Part shown: one piece after another, positions 1 to 11,385 of the stretch
How the letters are laid out: the number at the start of each line of letters is the position of its first letter
Position numbering within the stretch: position 1 is the stretch's first letter
Assembly: GCA_024220505.1 (NCBI GenBank)
Contig: JAKZZE010000019.1
Coordinates: forward strand, 434,001-498,000
DNA from: Rhizopus arrhizus
Lineage: Eukaryota; Mucoromycota; Mucoromycetes; Mucorales; Rhizopodaceae
Direction of reading: 5' to 3'
DNA length: 64,000 nt
Made by a program: the position numbers and the translations under genes
The notes under the pieces: model-generated
Told to the model about the DNA's origin: nothing
Database searches by the model: none
What the model saw: the letters and a program-made list of their open reading frames with translations, nothing else

Positions 1-685
1 TGTGTATTTGTCAAGACACTTAATATTTGACTGTGTAAATAAGACAGTTGATCTCGAAGCTAATAACAATTAATTTTTGTATTCAATACGCGTATACTTG
101 ATTTACTTACTTGATTATCTGATTCACCCGTTTTTGATACACATACATAATAAAGCGGCTCTTTTAATAAAAATACAAATTTGTGTTGACCAGCATGAAT
201 GAACCTTTTTTAATGTAAGTACACATACGCACTATTGAATGCAACTTTACTTGATGGTATCATCGCTATCTTGAAAAAAGGATATAATAGCTTGAATAAC
301 ACCCATCAAAGATGATAATTTAGATTCATCTCCATATCTATTTGTTCGTATTATTACTGCTTATAGTTAAGCTTTATACGTTATATACCTTGTCCATATT
401 GGTTTTCCTGAATTACTTAGAATAAAGAAATGTTTTTCATGTTGCAGCCATTCCTTTGAATCTGCTTATGCAGTTAATATATAAGGAATAGAATAAGAAG
501 TAAAAAATAATACCAGGTTGCTCTGTTATTGAACTCTTTGATTCTTGTTTCTTTATTTTATTAAAGCTTTGAATGGGTTCACTGATTGAATTCAAAGAAG
601 CTGAATCTATTTGTTCTTCTTTTTCAACAGAGTGTCCACTTTTATTACTTGAGTTATCACAAAATACAGGCTGCTGTTCTGCCAT
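1..685 (-). CDS. MON1: MON1-like vacuolar fusion protein, 5' part, cut by window edge
   Basis: Five exons read on the minus strand: 514-685, 389-464, 251-337, 111-204 and 1-59. The gene continues past base 1. After an acidic, Ser-rich start of about 57 residues, the joined protein has the block HFFILSNSGKPIW, then YGDESKLSSLMGVIQA and a segment with HKFVFLLKEPLYYVCVSKTG. This is the N-terminal longin-type region of the Mon1/SAND family. Mon1 pairs with Ccz1 as the nucleotide exchange factor that activates the Rab7/Ypt7 GTPase on late endosomes and vacuoles. All four introns have GT-AG ends and keep the frame. The start at 685 is the first in-frame ATG; a GTG two codons upstream is less likely. 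The C-terminal longin domains lie outside the window. Confidence 0.88.
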
Positions 686-1150
686 TTTCACTAATTTATA
701 AAACGGGAATAAAAACGAAAAAAAGGAGAAAGAGAGTCCTTTAATTTGAACATCCGTCGATTTATGAACAACAAGTTTAATTTTGATGATGTATTATGTA
801 CACAAGGAAGTCTGTTGAGCAAAAAAAAAAAAAAAAAAAAAAAAGAAAGAAAAAAAAAATGAAAAATGAAAACAGATTACTTCACGCTATGACAATACTT
901 TATAAAAAAATGGCTTTTTTTGTATTTGTTTTAAATAAGCATAGATAAAATCAAGGTAGTTACCATTGGGAAAGGATAAAGCATTAATTTTTTTAGAGTA
1001 AACGGGCTTTTTTTAACTTTATATTGAAAAGAATGTAAATAAACATCAATGTCAACCTTAATTTTTATTGACGCAAGTGAGTATGGCTAAAGTTTGTTTT
1101 CATTATAGTTTGCATAAACAAATTAAAATCTGAACTTTAAATTTATACCA

Positions 1151-1285
1151 AAATAAAACCTCTCTCTAGTATAGCATTTTCTATTCCTTTTTTTTTTTTT
1201 TCATTATCCTTAAAGGTGACCAAAATGACTATTCAAAAGTTAAAACATGCTCTAGAGAAGATTGAATGAGTATTCAATTGAAAGC
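1151..1285 (+). repeat. Left arm of an inverted repeat carrying a degraded C-terminal exon
   Basis: This arm is nearly identical, on the opposite strand, to 2879-3037. Compared with that copy it lacks about 40 bp just before the shared AAAGGTGA block. It also has an extra base after AAAAGTT, which shifts the shared short reading frame. This makes it look like the more degraded copy. The type of element is unknown: it could be a transposon remnant or a duplicated gene end. Confidence 0.6.
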
Positions 1286-1462
1286 ATCTGTAGCAGATAA
1301 GTCATAGATCAATAGTAAAATGGAAATAACCCACTTTCATGTTTTTGATTTGTTTATACAAGTCATTTGTGCATCATACAATATTTTGCTCAACAAAAGC
1401 TATGAGTTTCTTAGCCTAGGCAAAAAGATGAAAAGTTGATGAGAATCATTGTCTTTGGTTTG

Positions 1463-1503
<41 letters not shown>

Positions 1504-2878
1504 GAAAAAGAAAAAGTATGAACCTGACTGGGAAGCTCTCAGTCCAAATGAAAAAGCTGGCAATTAGACAATCGAATAGCTATGTAAACTCAAGTTAGAA
1601 AAAAAGGGGAACCAGATAAATATATCTGTGGCTCTTAAAGTAAGGATCTAGTCATATCTTCAAAGAGCATTTGAAGAATTAGAATACCAATGAAATCTGA
1701 AAGGACACGAATTTGAAGCAGATGTTTTCCTCTATAAAAAAAAAAGCGAAAACTTAATTTGGATAACTTACGTTTGTAGATACAATAAGGATTTATTTCA
1801 TGATAGCATTGAAAAAAGGATTGGGTAAGATGTAACGTGTTTTTTGTCATGTTTGTCGACAGTGAATCTTTAGGTTTCTTTGGTGGTAAGTCTACGTTAG
1901 TAGCAACAAAGTTCGACCGAATTATTCATAAGAATAAATATGGAAAATTGACTAATCATATTATGGAAAGAATAGTAGTTGTAAACTGTATCTTTTTTCC
2001 TTCTTGATTGACAATAGTAGCAATAAGCTAAAAATCAAATTGAACTCGATAAAAATTAAAGCCACTTTTATCGATCAAGAAACAGAGATGGTTCAATTAA
2101 ATAATAACATTATATTAACAAGAGCTTTCTTTATTCACTGCATCATCATGCTGATTCTTTCTTGGTTGCACCGCTACAAACAATTGGTTTAGATAGTGTT
2201 GGTAAGCTCTTTATTAAAGTAAAGTGTTTCTTTTATGATTTCCTGTATAGTAGTGATAAAGAGTATTAAGCTTCATTAATACTTGTATCTTTACAATCAT
2301 ACAAAGGACTTGTTGTTACAGTCAAAGTAACTAAAGGTCCATTCATCTCCTGTTTGATGAGTTGAAGTAAAAGATTTCATTAAGGAACAATAGTTTGGAT
2401 ATGCAATTTAATTACATAATAAACAAAATCTTACTACAAGCTTTTATAAAACATTTATATTTTATTAGTATGTAATAGAGTCATATCATGAGATTATCAA
2501 GCGCTGTCAAAAAGGTTTAGACGCACAGGAAAAAAGATAGCACGTACTAGATCGTCAATAAATAATAAAAAATAGGCAAGGAGTCAGTAACTAGCCCAAG
2601 TATCTCTTTTTAGTATGTCTTTCATACGGCAGTGCTTTTCCCTTGTAAAAGATCATCCAATTGTATTTCTTTTTCTTATTATCAAAACATCTGTACTGAT
2701 ATCAAGGAGTCAGTCCGCCTATACATTCATCAAGTAAAATAGAATTCATAATACTGTCAGTCTCCTTTTCTATCTACCAACATTCAACCGAATTGAATAA
2801 ATCTGAGCTCTAGTGAAAGGAAGGATCAAGTACTATAAGCTGTAGGATATCAAAAGATTTGAAACAAGAGTGATAGAC

Positions 2879-3037
2879 GCTTTCAATTGAATACTCATTC
2901 GATCTTCTCTAGAGCATGTTCAACTTTTGAATAGTCATTTTGATCACCTTTAAAGACCACTTTTATCCACTCATACTCATCCTGATAAAGACTATGAAAA
3001 AAAAAAAAAATGTTATACTAGAGAGAGGTTTTATTTT
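2879..3037 (-). repeat. Right arm of the inverted repeat, with an intact-looking terminal exon
   Basis: Read on the minus strand, this copy has a pyrimidine tract ending in CATAG followed by an open frame of 31-32 codons with a stop. Its end reads KGDQNDYSKVEHALEKIE. A 3' splice site followed by a short open frame suggests the last exon of a gene. I do not recognise the family. The partner arm lies about 1.6 kb away in opposite orientation. The intervening DNA shows no transposase motif. Confidence 0.55.
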
Positions 3038-4177
3038 TGCAAGACTTTGGTCAAATTGGCATCGTATTTTTTTGAACCCAGTCAGTTTTCACAAAGCCTG
3101 TAAATTGGGAGATAAAATGACTGTAGTTGGAGCAAGTACCCATGCTAAAAAGAAGACTAAACCTTGAATGGAATCAGTCAGTAAGACTTTTAATGTAAAG
3201 CAGTGTATATTTTATATGATGAAGATGATCAAAAATCACAGAAAAAAAAAATGAGACTAGTCCTTTTACATTCATTTTCTTTTGTTTCATGATTTAAATA
3301 CGGCAGTATGAGATGTCGTCAGATTTGAATGACTTGTACAGGTCATCCTCTCTATTCAATTCATCTTTTTTGTGCTTTTTTAAACAACCCCCATTAGACA
3401 CACACTTTTTATGATCTCACTGCGACATGAATAAAACAGTCCACTGACGACTTTGAAAAGAGTACGAGGTGCGGAAGCTTTAAAAGGTAATTTGGGAGCC
3501 ACAAAGTTAGAATTGAGGCACATGGAATTGTGGCACTGCGCTACACAGAATTTTCTTACTCTTCCATCTTGAACATTCTGTACAGTTGTAAATAAGACAA
3601 GCAACTTTGCAGCACTTCTGATTTCTTTTATTAGAAGGTATCTCCTTTAATTGTCAGTTTGATGACAAAATAAACTGCATCAAGTAAACAATCCTGCTGT
3701 GATACCAACATTCCCATCTAATAAAAAAAATATTAAGGGACGGAAACGTGGCCGGTAATATAACTCAGACTTTACATTTGGCATGTTCATCAAAAAGCAA
3801 AGAAAACGTGTGTTCTGTCCAGGCTCAGCTTTCGAGCTGCATTTTCCTTATTTATCGTGAAAGCCTCGCTGTATTTTAAAAATAAACTTCGGCGTATGCT
3901 TCCACCTCTTTCCTTAAATCCCCTTTTTTTTTATTTGTTACATTGTCATTGGCAAGAAGGAGGGCTCATCTCAAGGATAACTGAACCAAATTTGTTCTTT
4001 ATACACAAAAATATCAACAGGTTTTAATTTATCTCATAAAATACACACTTTTTTTTTTCTATCTACTCATCATAGGCCTGCCTTTTTTTTTCGATACCTT
4101 GCAGAGAACATGTAGAAGTAGAGCATGTTACACTAATCCAAATCGTTGTGTATGTATATCTTTGACGTAAGATAAGG

Positions 4178-4214
<37 letters not shown>

Positions 4215-6209
4215 AAACTTTGACTAGATATGAACAGACAAAGAGAAATTTGATTCATTAAAAAAAAAAGTCTGTGCTTCCGAATATAGAATAGATAATT
4301 TCCACGAGAAAATAAAAAAGAAAAATTAATAATTAATTTTGAAAGGAAAAAAAAAAAAAAAAAAAAAAAAAAAAGATTTACAAGTTACTATCATAACTTT
4401 TCATATTTTAGAGAGAGCTTTATTTTTATGACTAAATTTTTTAAACCGAGTGCTTTCATACAAGGAATATAGATTGTGTTGTTGAATAAAATGAAACAGG
4501 AAACCATGATCTATGATGTGTGGACAGTTTATAAAGAATAAATTATGGACAATTTAGATTTCATTATTGTTTATTAAATCAATTACTTTATCAATAAATA
4601 CTCCTCTTTAGCAAAAATGGATGTGCTTCCAGTCTAAAGATAGATTTCTGTTGATGATGAATCTAAAAAGAAAAGATGACAATCAGATGCATCACACGAT
4701 TCAAGATGATTTGTTAGTGTGTTGTTGAGATGAGGTATGATAGAGGACAAGAAGAGGATTGATCTAGGAACCCCTACGATTTGTGCTATATTCTAAAGGA
4801 TTGCTCTTTGCTAATCAAGCGTTCAAGATGGCGCTAGAAGATTTGTCAGTACTTTTGATCTTTGCGGTTATCGTCATGTTGCTGCTAGTTAAATGACGGT
4901 TTGCTAAACAAAAGAAACAGGTTTCTTTAGGTATGTCGTCATCTCTTTCAAAGAAATATGAAACACACAGAATGATGTTATGTAATTTTACTGTTTTCAG
5001 TCAGTTATCGTATTGGATGATCGAGCTCTATCTGAAAAATACATCTTCTTGCTTAGTTTTCTGATGCAATCAAGAGAAATCCTTGCTAGAGCACCATCGT
5101 CTTGTGTCAAATAATGCATTTTTATCTGAATCGCTTTTAAAGTTGAAACACCTGTACTTAATTTTATGTTGGAGCTATTGTAATATCATGCTCTTTCAGC
5201 AGCAGATCACAGGGTGTACTGATCAATTTTTTTTTTTTAAAAATAGTAAACCAAAAAGAGAGGTTCTTTCTATCCAAATCTGAAACTAAAAACAGAGTGT
5301 AGCATCTTGAAATCGTCCTACTCTATCACGTCTGTTTTGTTCTATCATCTTCAATACCTTTTGCACCTTATCTCACTACTGCTGCTTATTTGTTTATACT
5401 GGCTTGAATAGCACTGTAAAAAAAAAAAAAAAACAAAAAAAAAAAAAAAAAGATAACACAAAGCGCAGGACTGACTCGAAAAAAAAAAAAAAAATTGAAT
5501 ACAGGACAGTAGGATAGTTCAAAATAAATAATAAAAATCACACAAGATCTTTTTTTTTATAAAACGAGATGAGAAGAGAAAGAAGAATTCTTATGGTCTT
5601 GTTCTTCTGACGACATTGAACGAAAGGGTTACTGAACCGACTTGATGTCGGAGATTGAATATGATTCTAGCCGCAGTGTTCATCAAGGTACAATTAATGA
5701 AAAGAACGGGGCTTGGTAGCCCATAAAAAAAAAAAAAAGAAGGGAAAAAGAAGTTTTGTACTTATTTTGGTCTCTCCTTTCCTTAAAATTACTATTTTAA
5801 AAGAGAGAATGATGAATGAGGGATTTTGTTTATAGGGGATTCTAAGATGAGAGTCCACTATCTTTATGTCAATCAATTTAATGATTTAACCAATCAAAAA
5901 GAATAAAGTAGATCTTACAGAAAAAAAAAAGAGTACAGTCAAGTAATGATGTGCTACAAAAAAAAAAAATTTTATTATATTTTTTATATAGCTTCCACTC
6001 GCGGAGCCACGATTCAAAAAAAGGATCAGAGTTGTTTGTGCTATTGGACATAAGCCACGACTGTACTTTATTTTGAGGCATTTTTCTTGTGGCCCAATTC
6101 TAATGAAATCAACTAAATTTGGTATATAATCTACGTGAGGATTTTATTATATATAAAAATATCACTTCTTTTTCCCCCCCTTCTTTTCTTTCTCTCTTTT
6201 ATACCAAAC

Positions 6210-7457
6210 ATGACATCTTATTCTGCCAATATTCACAGATTATCACCTGGTGATATATGGTTACCTGATAATAGAGCATCACCTATGATCATTAATGATT
6301 TAGCCAAACAGAAAACAATGATACCTTCAACTTATCTCAATCATACCTCGACCGCATCCAGCACCACCTCTTCTTATTCTTCTGCTTCTTCTCTGAATTC
6401 AATACCATCCATCAACACCTACTCAAATCAAAATAATCACAGTGCGACCATCAGCAAACGTCATCGAGCTCACACTGCGAGTTTAAGAGAATACGGTGAA
6501 TGTTACAGACGACTGGGTCAAGGAACGACTGCGGTCGTGATGGTCCTTCGTCAACTTGGAGAGGATGGTAGATCAGAAAAGTTGTATGCCATCAAACAAT
6601 TTAGAAAGAAGAGAAAACAAGAAAGTGAGAAGGAGTACATGAAGAAGTTGACGAGTGAATTTTGTATATCTTCTACTTTTTCACATCCAAACGTGGTTGA
6701 AACGATTGATTTAGTATTAGATGACAGAAAACGATATTGTACTGTGATGGAATATGTAAGTGTACAAGATTCCCTTATTTGATCAAAGTTTATTAAATTT
6801 TACAAGTGTCCTGGTGGTGACTTATTTACTTGTATCATGACTGAACGTATGTCAGAGATTGAAAAGTTCTGTTGTTTCAAACAGATGCTTCAAGGCCTGG
6901 CTTATCTTCACTCTGTTGGTGTGGCTCACCGTGATTTGAAGCCAGAGAATTTGTTACTGACGATGGATGGCAAATTAAAGATCACTGACTTTGGCGTGTC
7001 TGACGTTTTCCGTTTCCCTTGGGAATCTAAAGGTCGTCCTAGTCATGGTTTAGTCGGTTCTGAACCTTATATTGCTCCTGAGGCATTCGAAAAGGGTGAT
7101 TATTGGGGACATATTTCCGATGTTTGGTCGGCAGGTATCGTATTTTACTGTATCTGTCTTGGTGGTCTTGCTTGGCATATTGCTAAAAAGAGCGATCCGT
7201 CTTATGCAAGCTATCTTGGATCACTGGAACAAAGCAAACTTTATGATCTCTTTCGTCCACTCGGGTCCAATGAACGTCGTGTTCTTTATCGCATGTTGGA
7301 TCCTAATCCATCCAATCGTATCACTTCTTCAGAGTTATTAAAAGATGACTGGGTGAAATCGATAGCTGTTTGTGAAGACTCGATAGACGGTTCAAGTCGA
7401 GTTCATAAACATACAGAAGGTATTCAACCTGTCTGTAGTATATCCAGTAAAAAATAA
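6210..7457 (+). CDS. HAL4/SAT4-type (NPR/HAL family) serine/threonine protein kinase
   Basis: Exons 6210-6755 and 6807-7457 give 398 residues; the 51-bp intron interrupts the hinge after VMEY. The first 90 residues are Ser/Thr/Asn-rich. The kinase domain then runs to about residue 370, with the Gly-rich loop LGQGTTAVV at 102, the ATP-binding Lys at 129 (AIK), catalytic HRDLKPEN at 223, DFG at 243 and an APE motif at 272. The stretch RFPWESKGRPSHGLVGSEPY after DFG is typical of fungal NPR/HAL kinases. In yeast these stabilise potassium and nutrient transporters at the plasma membrane. An ATG at 6135 is in frame, but the intervening sequence looks like a pyrimidine-rich leader, so 6210 is preferred. 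The substrate cannot be told from sequence. Confidence 0.88.
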
Positions 7458-7657
7458 TATGTTTTTATTGTACTTTATGCATACCCCCTCTCCCTATTTT
7501 ATATTATCATGTTTACTATTCATTCTCTATGTTGTACATATCATATGCTTATCATACTCCACTCCCTCTCTCCCTTCTCTCTCTTTGTTTACAATCCTTT
7601 TATGAACAAGGAAGAAAAAAAAAAAATAATGAACTTATGTACATAATAAAACTTCAT

Positions 7658-7933
7658 TTAATCTTTTTTACGTAATTCTTCAGCCTTTCTTGGTACAGAA
7701 TCCCAATCGGTAGCCCTAAAGTCTTCAATGGATCCCTTTTGAGGTTCTATGGGTGAAAAATCTTGATTGGCTATACTTGAATTTGCTGACAAGTTTTCTT
7801 TCATTCTTTTCTTTGCATCCTCTGATGATACACCACCATAGCCTGTATTCTTTGGTGTCTTTGTCTCTGGTCCTTCATTCACCAAATTGGGTTGATGATT
7901 CAATCTATCCAAATTTTGTTTTCCAGGATCCAT
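7658..7933 (-). CDS. Small hydrophilic protein of unknown function, 91 aa
   Basis: This single open frame is on the minus strand, tail to tail with the kinase gene about 200 bp away. The protein is strongly hydrophilic, with no membrane segment or signal peptide. It contains NTGYGGVSSEDAKKRMKENL and ends in a Lys/Arg/Glu-rich tail. Codon use and composition look like a real gene, and an A-rich leader precedes the ATG. The pattern recalls short disordered fungal proteins, but I do not recognise a family. The existence call is moderate and no function is proposed. Confidence 0.55.
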   Translation of the reverse strand: MDPGKQNLDRLNHQPNLVNEGPETKTPKNTGYGGVSSEDAKKRMKENLSANSSIANQDFSPIEPQKGSIEDFRATDWDSVPRKAEELRKKD

Positions 7934-7945
7934 CTTTTTACAATT

Positions 7946-7979
<34 letters not shown>

Positions 7980-8202
7980 ATATCCTTCTTTTCATTACTC
8001 TCCTTTTCACGATGACAAACAAATTAAATCACTGCTATCTGTTATAAGCTGAGTTTTTGTTTCAAAAGGCATGCGGACACACGCGTCATATACAGTGACT
8101 TCATCCACAAGTCTCTTTCATCACGACTTGTTCACATGCTAAAAACAAAAAGCAGTCCAACTGAAGCGAAAGAGATGGACAGAATGGTTTTTGATGAGAT
8201 AT

Positions 8203-9045
8203 TTATTGTTTGAATCCAATAAAAGATTCAGATTGTTTCTTTAAAATCATCTTTTCGATCTCACCATCCTTCTTTTCAACCAAAAGAGCCTTTAACCACT
8301 TTACTTCACGTTCCAATTCATGCACACGGATTTCAAAAGCCCTTGCTTTCTCTGTCATTTCAGTCGCTGTCTGCTGAAGTGCTTGTTCTCTCATCTTTTT
8401 CTTCACACGAAAGCGTGCACTTGCGGCCGTGTTACGTCGACGTTTGTCTTCTTTGCTTAAACTATGCTTCTTTTTTGGTTCTTCTGGACTCATGCCCTCT
8501 TCATCCTCCTGTCCTCTTGGTTCTTCATCATAAATAGGAATCGGTGGATTGATGATGGCCTGAAAGAGATCGTGTGAATGTTCGGGAAGGAAACCATTGG
8601 GTGGTGTTGGATTGGGTGAATCGAAACCGTTGGGCGGTGAGATATTGGGAGAGTAATAACCATTGGGTGGAGTACAGATAGGAGAGTTATCATAGAACCT
8701 TGAGATGGCATCTGATAAAAGAGTTAGATTTTGTTTGGATTGTGATTTGTTACCTGAAGAGAGGATGGTAGGATCATGAGGATCGACAAGAGAGGCTAAT
8801 TTAATATTTAATAGTGAACGAATGTCATGTTGTACTGAAGGTCTTTTATAATCCAATATTTCTGATTTATGATCATTTGGTTCGTTATCAAACGTAAATT
8901 GAACATTGGCAAAGATATCAAGTTCATTCTGAAGCTCGGCTTCTGATAGAACATGAGAAGTATCAATGATTTGATTTAAAGAATCAATCATGGATTGACG
9001 AGAATTTATAGCTAATAAATCATCATTTATTACTTGTTTATTCAT
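8203..9045 (-). CDS. bZIP transcription factor, CYS-3/MetR/Zip1 type
   Basis: A 280-residue intronless protein. The basic region at about 201-218 reads KRRRNTAASARFRVKKK and is followed by a leucine-zipper heptad region to about residue 256. The NTAASARFR...KKK pattern, with a helix running on through REQAL and a WLKALL block, is that of fungal sulfur/cadmium regulators: Neurospora CYS-3, Aspergillus MetR, fission yeast Zip1. Residues 126-151 hold three spaced PPNG repeats, and residues 176-191 are acidic. The C-terminal tail is short. Such factors activate sulfur-assimilation genes. The next gene upstream on the same strand is a MET30/SCON-2-like F-box protein, the usual E3 adaptor for this type of bZIP. 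Family assignment is good; the precise target set is inference. Confidence 0.85.
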   Translation of the reverse strand: MNKQVINDDLLAINSRQSMIDSLNQIIDTSHVLSEAELQNELDIFANVQFTFDNEPNDHKSEILDYKRPSVQHDIRSLLNIKLASLVDPHDPTILSSGNKSQSKQNLTLLSDAISRFYDNSPICTPPNGYYSPNISPPNGFDSPNPTPPNGFLPEHSHDLFQAIINPPIPIYDEEPRGQEDEEGMSPEEPKKKHSLSKEDKRRRNTAASARFRVKKKMREQALQQTATEMTEKARAFEIRVHELEREVKWLKALLVEKKDGEIEKMILKKQSESFIGFKQ

Positions 9046-9491
9046 TCATCACTCATACTTTACTGTTATCAGTCATTAGATAAAGAAAAGAGAAATAAAA
9101 AAAAAAAAAAAAAAAAAAAGAGAGAGAGATTGACCGAGGAGAAAGAGATGTGACACAAACAGAATATCATTGTCATGCGTAATACAAACCAAAAAAAGAT
9201 AAAAGTTGCTTTTAAAAGACGAGAATAAAAGTATCGCTTTATTTAAAAAATCATGTTGTGAAAGAAGGTTAAAGAGAAAAAAAAAACAAAGAGGGAGAAA
9301 GAGGTAGTGGTGAGAGGAAGAGTGAGGGAGGAAGGGGGGAATACAGTCAACAAGGAACATTGGATAAATGTCGCAATTTAGTAAAAGACGTTTTAAATCA
9401 CGCAATCGATATCATTTTTCAGTGGATTTATCGGAATTTAAAATAGACTGGGAAGAGAGAGAGAGAGAGAGAGAGAGTGAGTGGGCAAGCA
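9046..9491. other. 446-bp intergenic region between the bZIP and F-box genes
   Basis: Both flanking genes are on the minus strand, so this is the bZIP promoter plus the F-box gene 3' end. It contains a poly(T) run on the coding strand near 9098-9119, a GA microsatellite near 9453-9478 and no other gene that I can support. Near 9407-9416, the minus strand partly matches (8 of 10) the palindromic CYS-3 site ATGRYRYCAT, which is too weak to call. Confidence 0.5.
9453..9478. repeat. (GA)n microsatellite
   Basis: A run of about 12 GA dinucleotides lies just downstream of the F-box gene stop codon. It is a simple sequence repeat and probably part of the 3' untranslated or spacer DNA. Confidence 0.8.
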
Positions 9492-11385
9492 TCAGACACC
9501 ATAATCCCATATTTTGACGTCTCCATCATCAGAAGCAGATATGATTTTAGTATCACTCAGTGCAACAGCCGTCACTGGTCCACTGTGTCCTTCTAATGCG
9601 TGCATACATCGACCATTCGCTAAATCCCACACACGAACAGTACTATCGTGAGATCCTGATACAATCCTGAGTGTATCATAAGCTAAACTCCAAACACCTT
9701 CAACATGACCAAATAAGGTACGAATACAATTACCAGTTGTCATATCCCATACTTTCACTGTATTATCTAATGATCCAGAAATAATAATCGGATTATCTGT
9801 CACTGTATTTGAACTCTTTTGTTCTATTGTCGTCCTCTTTCTCTTTTCTTTATTAATCGCACATCCCGGTTGACCATCATCATTTCTTGAACTACTTAAA
9901 TCCAAAGGCGCTTCTTGTTCAGTCAAAGTATGGGAAAATCCTTTAGGACTCGGAAGTGCAATCTGAACTTGTCCAACATGTCCATTATAAACACAAAGAC
10001 AACTCTTATTCTTTAAATCCCATAAACGAATAGTTGAATCATCACTAGCAGATATCAGCATCGTATCATCTTGACAGAACCTAACAGAATTTACCCACTC
10101 TGTATGTCCAGTCAGGCTATAGCATTCACCTGCTGAAAAGTTCCAGATACGAACACTGTGATCTGTTGAACCACTTGCCAACAATCTCGAATTGAACTGT
10201 AAGCTCAAGATACCACCTGTATGTCCCTCCAGTGTACGAATACATTTACCTGATTGCCAATTCCAAATCTTTAATGTATGATCCATCGATCCTGTCACAA
10301 GTTTAGCCTCATCAAACTGAAGTGCACGTACACAGCGTGTGTGTCCAGTGAGGGTCCGGATGAGTTCACAAGTCTCCAAGTTCCAGATACGAACCGTTTT
10401 ATCATAAGATCCAGTCATCACTATATTACTGCCATCACAAAATTGAACACACATCACACCATCCGTGTGACCATTCAACACTCTGGATTGATATCGATTA
10501 TTTCTCCAGTTACGCTCTACTCTCAAACGTTCAGAATACACTTCTTTCCATGGTCTGCGTCGAATGATGGGTTCTGCTGCTGTCATCATCACTTTTTCTT
10601 GAACACAATCTACTTGTTTTCTAGAACGATCCCTTTCTTCATCCAACACTTTTATTTTCTTTCCACTTTCCAAACGAACACTGCTCTCACTGATACTGCT
10701 GCTATTACCGTGATTCATACTGGATCCACAAGCGATTCGAAGTGGTTCATCACTAGGTTCAATCGTTCTCTTCATCGGCACCTTCTTTTTCACATTCAAC
10801 AAAGGTAATCCCCATCCACACTTTGTACACTTTTTATCAATATGTTGTTCACACATACGATGCCAGACCGCTTCATCGTCAGCTACTTCTTTCCATGTGT
10901 GAGATACCTGAGCTGCTGTACAAAGTGATTTGGCGTCAAGGTAAGAAAATATTTTGAGAGTGATCTCGTGTGGTAAGATGGCCATAAAGTCAATTCGAAC
11001 CAGTGGTTTGATGGCATTATATAAAAATGAAAGCTGAGGCATACAACAAGTCGATAAAAGGCCACGAAGGATAAGAAGACGTTGATCGGGTGGTGCGGCA
11101 GAAAAGATGGACCAGATATGTGTGACGGCAGCTTTGTCCTCTGTTGGAAGAACATCCAGTTGCTAGATATGAATGTGAGATTAGCTTATAAAGTTGTTCA
11201 GTACTAGTTACTCTTTGTGTTTGTTGAAAGTCTATTGAATCAGGTTGTCGTCGTTTGATTAAATCAGGTCTATGTCTGTAACATAATTTTTTTGCATTCG
11301 TAAGTTGATCAGGTACATGTCGAGATAAAAATTCTTTGACTGGCACTTTTTCTTTCATGTCTTCACCATGTTCTTTATCCATCAT
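9492..11385 (-). CDS. F-box/WD40 protein, MET30/SCON-2 type SCF adaptor
   Basis: Exons 11212-11385 and 9492-11162 join across a 49-bp intron to give 614 residues. The N-terminal block CYRHRPDLIKRR and the stretch HIWSIFSAAPPDQRLLILRG resemble the region just before the F-box in MET30-like proteins. The F-box spans about 118-165 (LPHEITLKIFSYLD...W). The block RRRPWKEVYSERLRVERNW leads into seven WD40 repeats from about 288 to the end, with an insert of about 50 residues in blade 5. In SCF complexes such proteins bring substrates to Skp1-Cul1 for ubiquitination. MET30 and SCON-2 control sulfur-regulatory transcription factors. The start chosen is 11385, where MM begins; one could start at the second Met, 11382. 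The adjacent bZIP gene is the natural candidate substrate. Confidence 0.92.

Larger units (their letters stand above)
686..6209. other. AT-rich gene-poor region with poly(A/T) runs and an inverted repeat
   Basis: No convincing gene is visible in this 5.5-kb stretch. It has many homopolymer runs (for example near 820-845, 1465-1500, 4180-4213, 4350-4374 and 5415-5450). Short open frames look random or are dominated by Lys/Phe from the runs. The inverted repeat pair at 1151-1285 and 2879-3037 is listed separately. A stretch near 3380-3620 is open for 74 codons on the minus strand but matches nothing I know. The last 85 bases hold the kinase promoter, with a TATAAT-like site near 6124 and a pyrimidine-rich leader. 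Confidence 0.6.

Noticed and set aside
3735..3915. Slightly GC-richer stretch considered as a small nuclear RNA gene
   Set aside because: None of the conserved U1, U2, U4, U5 or U6 boxes is present.
10278..10808. 176-codon frame on the + strand inside the F-box gene
   Set aside because: Antisense shadow of the WD40/F-box coding sequence; low-complexity product without motifs.
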